A stretch of DNA of 64,000 nt from Clostridiales bacterium. GTDB lineage: Bacteria > Bacillota > Clostridia > Oscillospirales > Acutalibacteraceae. Positions within the stretch are counted from its first letter, which is position 1, and every line of letters starts with the position of its first letter. This document shows positions 6,408-14,495 of this stretch, piece after piece. The DNA lies in contig DUNU01000013.1 in assembly GCA_012839185.1 (NCBI GenBank), positions 1-64,000 on the forward strand, read 5' to 3'. The notes beneath the pieces were generated by a model that was not told the DNA's origin, searched no databases, and saw only the letters and a program-made list of their open reading frames with translations. The translations under genes and the position numbers were made by a program.

Positions 6408-8657
6408 TTATTCAAAATTTTCCGCTTCTTTTTGTGCCTGAAGCTGTTCGCCCATTGATTGAATCTGGACGAGTTTATAATATTTACCCTTCTGAGCAAG
6501 CAAATCATCGGGATGTCCGCACTCGATAATCTCACCCTTATCAACAACAACAATCTTGTTTGCCTTGCGTAATGTTGAAAGTCTGTGAGCAATCATCAAA
6601 GTGGTTCTGCCTGAGATAAGCCGCTCAATCGCTTCCTGAATGAGTTTTTCGGTTTCGCTGTCAACGGCTGCGGTTGCCTCGTCAAGAATAAGAACAGACG
6701 GGTTTTTCATAACCGCACGAGCGATTGAAATTCTCTGCTTTTCACCGCCTGATAAACCAACACCGCGTTCACCCAAAAGAGTGTCATAGCCGTCTGGCAA
6801 TCTTGCGATAAAATTATGTGCATTTGCAATATCCGCCGCCCTGAATATCTGTTCAACCTGCGGATTTTTCGAGCCGTAAGCGATATTGTTAAATATTGTA
6901 TCCTTGAACATAAGCGGCTCTTGCTGAACAAAACCTATCTGGTCGCGGCAAAATGCCATATCAAGGTCTTTAATATTCACTCCGTCAATAAGAATTTCGC
7001 CGTCGTAGTCGTCATAATAACGCATAATCAAGTTGATAAGCGTTGATTTTCCCGAGCCAGTTGTGCCGACGATACCGACAATATCACCCGGCTCAATCGT
7101 CAAATTGATGTTTGAAAGCACCTTTTTGGAACGGTCAAAGGAGATGCTGACATTCTTAAATTCAATCTTGCCGTACATTCTCTGCGGAACATTGCCCTTA
7201 CCGAAATCGTGTTCGGGTTCGGCGTCGATAATATCAAGCAATTTTTCAGCACTTGCCAAGGTGTTACGATAAGTATCGGGGAAATTTGCAAAGAAGTTGA
7301 CGGGGTTATAAAACATGCTGGCGTATGAAACAAAAGATACTAAAAGACCTGTTGTTATGCCCGCCTCGCCGTTAATTACATAATTACCGCCGACTCCCCA
7401 AATGATAAGCGTTCCGCAGGTAACTAAAAATGTGATAAACGCAGGAAACGCACTTGTGATTTTTGCAACACGGGAGTCTTCTTTAAGCCACTCGTCGCAA
7501 TAGGAATCAAAACGTTTTACCGCATCTTTCTCGCCAGAGAAGGCTTTAATAACACGAATGCCCGGTATGCTGTCTGTTAAGATCCCCGATATTGAAGCAA
7601 CTCTACGCCATAGTCTTAAATATAAGGGGCCTATCAAATTGCCGAATTTCTTTCCGACAAAGGCAACGATAGGAATTGGAACGAGTGAAAAGACCGTCAT
7701 TTTCGGGTTTAGGTAGAACATTATTGCCAATATACCAATCATGGTAAAGAAATGAACTACCGCCTCTTGACTGACTTTCATAACAAAGTTCTGAATTGTG
7801 GTCGAGTCGGAATTGATGCGATTTATAACCGAGCCGGTTGATGTTTTATCGTAAAACGACATCGGTAAATACTGAGCTTTCGCGTAAATATCTTTCTTAA
7901 TGCCAACTACTATTTTGTTACCCGTAACACGAAGAAGATATGAACGAAACGCCGTTATCGTATATTGAACAATGAAAACCGCAAGCAATACAATTATCAT
8001 CTGTATCAGTCGTTTTTTGTCTCCGCTGGGCAAAACCTTGTCAACCATATGTCCCGTTATATAGGGCGGAACAAGCGATGCAGCAGTGGTAAAAACGGAG
8101 AGGAGCATACAGATAAGCAGATTTTTCTTGTGAGGAGAGGCATATTTTGCAAACTTTGAGAACATCTTACCCTTGCCCTTGCAGTTTAAGCAATCGGCAT
8201 CCGGACTTGAAAGTTTTCGTCCGCATTTCGGGCAAAATGAACGCATTGACGAAAAAGCATTGTCAATTGAATGAAGAAGATCATCTTCATAGCCTTTTTC
8301 GTTTACCGCATTTACAAATTCCGCAGCCGCTTCGCATATTGATGCAACGGCATATGTAAAACGCATAAGTTTCTGTTTATGACCGTTTTTGAGTTTAACA
8401 CTAAAATACGCCGAGCCGTACATTCGTTTGACGAATGCTTCCTCAATATCGGCATATTCAATTAAAAACTGGTCGTTATCGTCATAAGCACGAAGCGAAC
8501 TTTTCCCGATAACAAGCAAACTTTCACCGTATTGCTGGTCAAGATGCAGGTCGCCGACAATGAAAAAGAGATTGTCGTCCTCGCTTATGTTATCAACAAA
8601 CCCTTCGTAGCATTTTGGTACGGGTTTATTGGATTTTACTTTTAACAAAATAATCAC
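6408..8657 (-). CDS. ABC exporter with N-terminal extension and zinc ribbon
   Basis: 749 residues, about 170 longer than a normal half-exporter. Residues 1 to about 130 form a globular domain I do not recognise (possibly PH-like); a zinc ribbon CPKCGRKL...CLNC follows at about 142-160; then a six-helix exporter membrane domain from about 175; and a complete nucleotide-binding domain: Walker A GTTGSGKST, signature LSGGEKQR, Walker B LILDEATAAVD, H-loop MIAHRLST. All ATPase motifs are canonical, so a homodimer is likely. The substrate cannot be read. The start at 8657 is GTG with a poor ribosome site; a later start is possible. Confidence 0.85.
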   Translation of the reverse strand: MIILLKVKSNKPVPKCYEGFVDNISEDDNLFFIVGDLHLDQQYGESLLVIGKSSLRAYDDNDQFLIEYADIEEAFVKRMYGSAYFSVKLKNGHKQKLMRFTYAVASICEAAAEFVNAVNEKGYEDDLLHSIDNAFSSMRSFCPKCGRKLSSPDADCLNCKGKGKMFSKFAKYASPHKKNLLICMLLSVFTTAASLVPPYITGHMVDKVLPSGDKKRLIQMIIVLLAVFIVQYTITAFRSYLLRVTGNKIVVGIKKDIYAKAQYLPMSFYDKTSTGSVINRINSDSTTIQNFVMKVSQEAVVHFFTMIGILAIMFYLNPKMTVFSLVPIPIVAFVGKKFGNLIGPLYLRLWRRVASISGILTDSIPGIRVIKAFSGEKDAVKRFDSYCDEWLKEDSRVAKITSAFPAFITFLVTCGTLIIWGVGGNYVINGEAGITTGLLVSFVSYASMFYNPVNFFANFPDTYRNTLASAEKLLDIIDAEPEHDFGKGNVPQRMYGKIEFKNVSISFDRSKKVLSNINLTIEPGDIVGIVGTTGSGKSTLINLIMRYYDDYDGEILIDGVNIKDLDMAFCRDQIGFVQQEPLMFKDTIFNNIAYGSKNPQVEQIFRAADIANAHNFIARLPDGYDTLLGERGVGLSGGEKQRISIARAVMKNPSVLILDEATAAVDSETEKLIQEAIERLISGRTTLMIAHRLSTLRKANKIVVVDKGEIIECGHPDDLLAQKGKYYKLVQIQSMGEQLQAQKEAENFE

Positions 8658-8726
8658 CGACTTTAGTCAAACTATATTTCAAATAATTGATTTATATAAT
8701 AACTAATCTTCTTAATTTTCGCTAAA

Positions 8727-9230
8727 TCAAGCCCATTCATCCTGTGCAACCGGAATACGGATTGAGCCGATAAGCATTTCATGCTGCCAAACAAACCATT
8801 GATTTGTCGATGGCTTATGTCTTAATGTTATTTGTCTCGGACTGTCCGCACCGCCCGATTTCATCCAAAGAGTTACATAACCCTCGTTCTGATAGCTGTA
8901 AGGATTATCGGAAACGGTGATTGAAAACGGAGGATTGACGGTATAGTTATTTTGCGGATTTGCACCGTTAAAAAATGATTTCGGGACAAAATCCTGACCA
9001 AAGGCCAAACGATCACGCAAAAACTGTTCATCAAAATTTGAAAGAGGTTTGGGTCCTTTCAGAAAATTGAGCATTTCAAAACAATCCTCTTTGCTGTCCT
9101 TATATCTGCAAAGTGCCAAAATGCAAAGCGGAGCAACGGCAAAAGGATCACATAAATTGCTTTCGGGCAAAGTTTGTAATTGTGTCAAGTTTTCAGGTAT
9201 AAAATTGAACGTAAAAGTCTTTGATGCCAT
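8727..9230 (-). CDS. DUF6935 family protein
   Basis: 167 residues from an ATG at 9230 with GGGAGG 5 nt upstream (an in-frame start 5 codons earlier has no such site). The pattern FTFNFIPENLTQLQTLPE, the DPFAVAPLCILALCRY helix, EMLNFLKGPKPLS, DNPYSYQNEGYVTLWMKSGG and a QWFVWQHEMLIGSIRIP end is that of DUF6935, common in gut Clostridia. No signal peptide or membrane segment, so it is probably cytoplasmic. Function unknown; transcribed divergently from the GDPD gene. Confidence 0.75.
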   Translation of the reverse strand: MASKTFTFNFIPENLTQLQTLPESNLCDPFAVAPLCILALCRYKDSKEDCFEMLNFLKGPKPLSNFDEQFLRDRLAFGQDFVPKSFFNGANPQNNYTVNPPFSITVSDNPYSYQNEGYVTLWMKSGGADSPRQITLRHKPSTNQWFVWQHEMLIGSIRIPVAQDEWA

Positions 9231-9317
9231 AATTTCCTCCCACATAATTACTTAGTATAATAATACCCTCAATTCAAATTAAAGTCAACCTTTATTTATC
9301 TTTTTTTGAAAAACATA

Positions 9318-9346
9318 TTGCAAGTAATTGATATTTGTGTTATTAT
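9318..9346 (+). promoter_or_regulatory. Promoter of the GDPD-CPBP-GH38 operon
   Basis: TTGCAA (9318-9323), 17-bp spacer, TATTAT (9341-9346), 35 bp before the GDPD start. Confidence 0.7.
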
Positions 9347-9380
9347 ACAGTTAACAAATATAAGTAAAAAGGAGAATTAT

Positions 9381-10226
9381 ATGATAGATTTTAATAAATC
9401 ATTGCTTGAAAATTGTATTCAGAACGGCCCTTTGGTCTGTGCTCATCGTGGTATCGCATCGGGCAACATCCCCTGTAACACAATTCCCGCTTTTAATGCC
9501 GCCTTATTGCAGGGGGCGGATATGATTGAACTTGACGTTTCAAAAAGCAGGGACGGCGAATTTTATGTTTTTCATCCCGGTATGGAGCCTGCCCATCTTC
9601 GCTCGAAGAGATTGATTTCAATTTTAAGCGACAAAAAAGTGTCAAAATTGCGTTTTGTCAATCAGGACAATGTTCCCACTCAGTTCGGTGTTTATCGTCT
9701 TGACGAGGTGCTTAATTTCTTAAAGGGTAAGTGCTATATCAATGTTGACAAATACCCGATTGACGTTCCCGGTATTTCAAACGTTATTCGCAGGTGCGGT
9801 GTTGAAAATCAGGTTATCGTCAAATGCAACGCAAAAGACAAGAAAACTTTGGAAAAGATTAAAAATCACGCTCCCGATTTGATGTTCATGGCAGTTTTCC
9901 ATGACTGCGACGAAGGGATAACCGATTCAATCGCAGCAGATGGTATAAACTGTATCGGTGCCGAAGTTCTGTTCAAAAAAGAGGGCGTACAGGTTGCAAA
10001 CAAGGCTTATGTTGACATCATGCACGAAAAAGGTCGTGTTGTCTGGGTAAACTCAATTGTTTACGATTACAAGGTCGTGCTTACCGCCGGTCATAATGAC
10101 GATATTGCCGTTGCGGGCGACCTCGAAAACGGCTGGGGCTGGCTTCTCGACAAAGGCTTTGATATAATTCAGACCGACTGGTGCGGTATGCTCAAAAATT
10201 ATATTAAAACAAGAAATACTTTCTGA
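9381..10226 (+). CDS. Glycerophosphodiester phosphodiesterase family protein
   Basis: 281 residues; start at 9381 after GGAG with 7-nt spacing. A GDPD TIM barrel would hydrolyse glycerophosphodiesters to glycerol-3-phosphate and an alcohol. Catalytic landmarks: CAHRG near the N-terminus, IELDV (the ExD metal pair) and a downstream His in VFHPG. The usual PENT after the HRG is CNT here, and HD is HP, so this is a divergent member whose substrate may differ. It has no signal peptide. It is followed 3 nt later by the CPBP gene and then GH38, apparently one operon. Confidence 0.8.
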   Translation: MIDFNKSLLENCIQNGPLVCAHRGIASGNIPCNTIPAFNAALLQGADMIELDVSKSRDGEFYVFHPGMEPAHLRSKRLISILSDKKVSKLRFVNQDNVPTQFGVYRLDEVLNFLKGKCYINVDKYPIDVPGISNVIRRCGVENQVIVKCNAKDKKTLEKIKNHAPDLMFMAVFHDCDEGITDSIAADGINCIGAEVLFKKEGVQVANKAYVDIMHEKGRVVWVNSIVYDYKVVLTAGHNDDIAVAGDLENGWGWLLDKGFDIIQTDWCGMLKNYIKTRNTF

Positions 10227-10229
10227 TAA

Positions 10230-11072
10230 ATGAAGAAGATACTTTTTACTATTGTAAAAATCCTGCTGTTTTTTGTCGGATGGGCAGTTTTAGCAGGCTT
10301 GATACCCGTTCCTGAGTTATCAAACGGTGCGGTTTGGAGATTTTTTGCTGAACTGATACCCTTTTTGTTGATTGTCATTTTTACATTAGTATTTTGGTTG
10401 CTTGAAAAGAAAAGAATAAAATTACATATTTATTCCTCTCTCTTAAAAAACATTATTATCGGTATAATTACGGGAATAATTTGGATAGGAACGACAACAG
10501 GAATTTTAATGTTGCTTGGTACAATGAAAATCTCCTCATATAAACCCGTGCCGATGCTGTGGTTATGGATGATTTCCGTCTTTATCAATGCAGCGATGCA
10601 GGAATTGCTTGTAAGAGGTTATCTTTATCAGTTGCTGAAAACCGATTTTAACGTTATTGTCGCAACCATAGTTACAACGGCAGTATTTACTTTGTTACAT
10701 GGCGGAGCCTTTGAGGCAGGTCTTATCCCCGTTTTGAATGTTCTTACCATGAGTTTATTTATGACAACAGTTTTGGAATATACACAATCCTTGCTTGCTC
10801 CCTCGATTATCCATTTTGTTTGGAATTTTGTCGGTGCGATTATTCTCGGCGGAGTGCAACTTGCGGATGACTACCCGCATTTATGTATAACCGAATTTAC
10901 GGAAAATATAATTTTATCCGGCGGCGAGCCTGAAATTGAAGGCAGTATAATTACTTTAATTCTCAATATTTTACTTATTATCGTATTCGCTCTTTTGATA
11001 AGAAAAAAGAACGCAAAAACTAAATTGACGGATACACCGAATGTCGAAGAAAATTTTGATAATAATCTTTAA
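10230..11072 (+). CDS. CPBP family membrane protease-like protein (Abi/Rce1 fold)
   Basis: 280 residues with about eight hydrophobic segments. The CPBP core is present: QELLVRGYLY (motif 1), FTLLHGG (motif 2) and HFVWNFVGA (motif 3, HxxxN). Motif 1 is normally EExxxR; here the first Glu is Gln, so proteolytic activity is uncertain. Families of this fold act as intramembrane endopeptidases or bacteriocin self-immunity proteins. Sandwiched between a GDPD and an alpha-mannosidase with minimal spacing; nothing in the context suggests a bacteriocin. Confidence 0.8.
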   Translation: MKKILFTIVKILLFFVGWAVLAGLIPVPELSNGAVWRFFAELIPFLLIVIFTLVFWLLEKKRIKLHIYSSLLKNIIIGIITGIIWIGTTTGILMLLGTMKISSYKPVPMLWLWMISVFINAAMQELLVRGYLYQLLKTDFNVIVATIVTTAVFTLLHGGAFEAGLIPVLNVLTMSLFMTTVLEYTQSLLAPSIIHFVWNFVGAIILGGVQLADDYPHLCITEFTENIILSGGEPEIEGSIITLILNILLIIVFALLIRKKNAKTKLTDTPNVEENFDNNL

Positions 11073-11081
11073 GGAGGACAT

Positions 11082-14000
11082 ATGTACACAGACAGACAGA
11101 TTGAAAAAATGTTAGGCAAAGTAAGACGTTTTGAAGACACGCTTGAGGCAATGATATTTGACAGAAAAGACAGCGTTGATTTCAAGATTTTCAGGACGAC
11201 AGAACGCCTGACAACCGTTCCCGCCGATGAACTTTTTGAGGACATTAAGCGTGGCGAAACATGGGGCGGTGAACATGCTTATGCTTGGTTTAAAACTACC
11301 TATACCGTTCCCGCTGAACTTGACGGGCAGGCAATTTATATCTGGCCCGATATGAACTGCTATGAGGGTATGCTTTTTGTCGACGGAGTTCCCTACGGTA
11401 TTTTTGCAAATAAGGTTCATCAGACGGCACACGGCAACCATTATTGTGCCTTGATTGACTTAAATGCAAAAGCCGGAAAGACCTATGAAATTGCCATTGA
11501 GCTTTATGCGGGACATTATATTCCCGGCTGTGCTCCGCTGAAAACCGACGCCGTTCCTCAATTCGTATTTGAATATAATGGTGCCGATATTTGCACAAAG
11601 AACGCTGAAATTGCCGATATTTATTTCGACCTTTACACCTTAAACCGCCTTGTGAAAGTTACGGACTCAACGATGAGCGAATTTCGTCGCGGTGAGATTA
11701 TCAATGCGTTAAATGAAGTGCATAATCGTGTTTTATATGCTATTGAGGACACAACGCTCGATGAATTTATGACTTGTCTACGCAGTGCAGTGCCCTTTAT
11801 AAAAGCAGCTCTTTCGGTAAAAAGTGATGATTCCGCCCCGACAGCCGCAATAGTCGGACATTCTCACATGGACACGGCTTGGTTGTGGCCGGTTGTCGAA
11901 ACCGAAAAGAAATGTGCGAGGACTTATTCAAACCAAATTGCTTTGATGGATGAATATCCCGAATATCGTTTCGTGCAAAGTTCCTCCTGCCATTCCGATT
12001 TTATCCGCCGTCAGTATCCCGAACTTTTTAAGCGTATTCAAAAGAGAGTAAAAAGCGGTGAATATGAACCAAACGGTGCGGTCTGGGTTGAGTGCGACTG
12101 TAATATCACCGGCGGCGAAGCGATGGTCAGACAGTTTTTGTGGGGACAGAGATTTACACGCAAGCACTTTAACTATACATCTAACTGTTTCTGGCTTCCC
12201 GACACTTTCGGTTATTCCGCCGCCATTCCGCAAATTATGAAAAGTTGTGCGGTTGATTATTTCCTTACAACTAAAATTTCATGGAATGACACAAATGCTT
12301 TCCCCTTTGATACATTTTGGTGGGAAGGTCTTGACGGTACTCGTGTATTTTCGCATTTTAACACAACTCACCACTTCCCCGATGCCGAAGATGTACCCGA
12401 CAGATTGGGTGCGATTAAACAAAAGAGTGTTACAAACACCCGCCTGCTTGCTTTCGGTTACGGTGACGGCGGTGGCGGCCCGCAGTTTGAAGAAATTGAA
12501 CTTGCCCGCAGAATTAAGGATATTTCCGGTATCGGTAAGACGGAATTTCGTGCAGTCGGCGATTTTATGCAGGACTTGGAAAAATCGGCAGTCAATCCCG
12601 ACACCTATAAAGGTGAACTCTATCTCGAACTTCACAGAGGCACTCTAACCAACCAGCACACCATAAAACGTAATAACCGCAAGAGTGAGATTGCTCTTCA
12701 TAATCTTGAATATCTTACCGTCAACAATGCGGTTAAAAACAAGGAAGCCGCCGATATTCAAAAAATTAACGAACTTTGGCAGACACTTCTTCTTAATCAA
12801 TTTCATGACATTCTTCCCGGCACATGTATAAATATTGCCCATGAGGTCAGCCGCAAAGAAACACATGCTCTCTTGGAAAAGGCTGCCGATATGACTGTTG
12901 AACTGACAGCATCGGATGATAACGATTATATCACTTTCATCAATCCCTGCTCCTTTGACAGAAATGATGTCATTTTCACCGAGTTTAAGGGTAAATACAT
13001 TAAGGGAAATTATGCTCAACAGGTTTACACGAATTTAGACGGTGTTGAAACCTTGATGATTGCAGGCGTAAAAATTCCCGCTTATGAAAGCATTTCATTT
13101 GAACTTTGCGACAATGCTCCCGAAAATTCCGCCTTTGAAAACAAATATTACGACATTGAATATGCTGAAAATATGACAATAAAGTCATTATTCGATAAGT
13201 CCGAAAATCGTGAAATCAAAGCCGAAAACGATTATAATTTAGGCACACTCATTATGGCTGAGGACGTTCCGAACGCGTGGGACAACTGGGACATTGACGC
13301 TGATGTTGAGGCAAAATTCAAGGATGTTTCAAATCTTGTAAAGAGTGAACTCGTCTCAAGCGGCTCGGTTTGCACCATAACGAGAAACACCTATAAAATC
13401 AGTGCAAAAAGTACGGTTACGCTTGATGTTATCATCTTTGCCGACAGCCGTGAAATTCGTTATGACTGTGCGATGAACTGGCAGGACGACCACCGTCTTC
13501 TGAAAATTGCTTTTGATACCGATATAAGAAGTGATTTTGCTCGTCAGGAAATTCAGTTCGGTTATGTAAACAGACCGACAACAAGAAACAACAGCATTGA
13601 AAAGGCGAAATTTGAGGTATTAAACCACAAATACAGCGATATTTCCGAAACCCGCTACGGTGTCGCCGTTCTCAATGACTGCAAATATGGCATATCCGTT
13701 GAAGACGGCAACATGCGTCTGACACTCCACAAGGGCGGCACACGTCCCGACCATAAGGGCGATCATGACCAAATTCACCGTGCTGTTTTCTCACTTCTTC
13801 CCCACGACAGCGGTTTTTCCGTTCCCGATGTTACCAAATACGGCTATTTGCTTAACTATCCCGTTATACCCGTTGTCGGTAATTATGAAGCAAAAGCACC
13901 CTTTAAGATTGATGCGGATAATGTAATTATCGAAACAATCAAGCCCTGCGAGGACAGCGAAAACGCTTTCATCGTTCGTGCTTATGAAGCCGAAGGCACG

Positions 14001-14132
14001 CAGGTAAGTGCAAAATATTCCACAGTCGGAGACGCATATATTTGCAATATGCTTGAAGAAGAACAGTCCGCTTGTCCCGAAATTCTAACTTTCAAGCCCT
14101 TTGAGATTAAGACAATAAAAGTAAAATTCTAA
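11082..14132 (+). CDS. Alpha-mannosidase, glycoside hydrolase family 38
   Basis: 1016 residues, typical for bacterial cytosolic GH38. The zinc motif GHSHMDTAWLW lies near residue 259, and the nucleophile Asp is in CFWLPDTFGYSAAIPQI near residue 371. The helical middle domain and a C-terminal beta domain follow. No signal peptide, so it probably trims imported mannosyl oligosaccharides from host or plant N-glycans, or yeast mannan. A GGAGG site precedes the ATG. It is the third gene of an operon with GDPD and CPBP, ending at a strong terminator. Confidence 0.95.
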   Translation: MYTDRQIEKMLGKVRRFEDTLEAMIFDRKDSVDFKIFRTTERLTTVPADELFEDIKRGETWGGEHAYAWFKTTYTVPAELDGQAIYIWPDMNCYEGMLFVDGVPYGIFANKVHQTAHGNHYCALIDLNAKAGKTYEIAIELYAGHYIPGCAPLKTDAVPQFVFEYNGADICTKNAEIADIYFDLYTLNRLVKVTDSTMSEFRRGEIINALNEVHNRVLYAIEDTTLDEFMTCLRSAVPFIKAALSVKSDDSAPTAAIVGHSHMDTAWLWPVVETEKKCARTYSNQIALMDEYPEYRFVQSSSCHSDFIRRQYPELFKRIQKRVKSGEYEPNGAVWVECDCNITGGEAMVRQFLWGQRFTRKHFNYTSNCFWLPDTFGYSAAIPQIMKSCAVDYFLTTKISWNDTNAFPFDTFWWEGLDGTRVFSHFNTTHHFPDAEDVPDRLGAIKQKSVTNTRLLAFGYGDGGGGPQFEEIELARRIKDISGIGKTEFRAVGDFMQDLEKSAVNPDTYKGELYLELHRGTLTNQHTIKRNNRKSEIALHNLEYLTVNNAVKNKEAADIQKINELWQTLLLNQFHDILPGTCINIAHEVSRKETHALLEKAADMTVELTASDDNDYITFINPCSFDRNDVIFTEFKGKYIKGNYAQQVYTNLDGVETLMIAGVKIPAYESISFELCDNAPENSAFENKYYDIEYAENMTIKSLFDKSENREIKAENDYNLGTLIMAEDVPNAWDNWDIDADVEAKFKDVSNLVKSELVSSGSVCTITRNTYKISAKSTVTLDVIIFADSREIRYDCAMNWQDDHRLLKIAFDTDIRSDFARQEIQFGYVNRPTTRNNSIEKAKFEVLNHKYSDISETRYGVAVLNDCKYGISVEDGNMRLTLHKGGTRPDHKGDHDQIHRAVFSLLPHDSGFSVPDVTKYGYLLNYPVIPVVGNYEAKAPFKIDADNVIIETIKPCEDSENAFIVRAYEAEGTQVSAKYSTVGDAYICNMLEEEQSACPEILTFKPFEIKTIKVKF

Positions 14133-14143
14133 TCCCTCACCTG

Positions 14144-14194
14144 TCGCATTTGCCCTTATGCTCGTCATATGGGCAGATGCGATATTTCTTTTTT
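14144..14194 (+). terminator. Terminator after the GH38 gene
   Basis: A 12-bp stem TCGCATTTGCCC/GGGCAGATGCGA with a 15-nt loop is followed by TATTTCTTTTTT. Confidence 0.9.
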
Positions 14195-14247
14195 CGCACA
14201 TTTTATTATATATTATTTGAAAACTATAAGTTTTTTTGAAAATTATA

Positions 14248-14276
14248 TTGACAAAACGAAGTTTCTGTGATATTAT
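14248..14276 (+). promoter_or_regulatory. Promoter of the tRNA-Gly/tRNA-Arg pair
   Basis: TTGACA (14248-14253), 17-bp spacer, TATTAT (14271-14276), 11 bp before the tRNA-Gly 5' end. Confidence 0.85.
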
Positions 14277-14287
14277 TGTAATGTTAT

Positions 14288-14361
14288 GCGGGTGTAGTTC
14301 AATGGCAGAATCCCAGCCTTCCAAGCTGGTCGTGTGGGTTCGATTCCCATCACCCGCTCCA
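14288..14361 (+). tRNA. tRNA-Gly (anticodon TCC)
   Basis: Cloverleaf: acceptor GCGGGTG/CACCCGC, anticodon stem CCAGC/GCTGG around CTTCCAA (TCC), T arm with TTCGATT, encoded CCA. Confidence 0.95.
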
Positions 14362-14367
14362 TTTTAT

Positions 14368-14444
<77 letters not shown>

Positions 14445-14453
14445 AAAAATATG

Positions 14454-14484
14454 AACAGCAGGATATTTCTCCTGCTGTTTTCTC
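14454..14484 (+). terminator. Terminator of the tRNA pair
   Basis: AACAGCAGGA/TCCTGCTGTT stem with a 6-nt loop followed by TTCTC; it may also serve the convergent GH3 gene. Confidence 0.8.
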
Positions 14485-14495
14485 ATGTAAATGCT

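Noticed and set aside
10230-11072. CPBP protein as part of a bacteriocin immunity locus
   Set aside because: No small leader-peptide gene, modification enzyme or dedicated exporter is adjacent; neighbours are metabolic enzymes.
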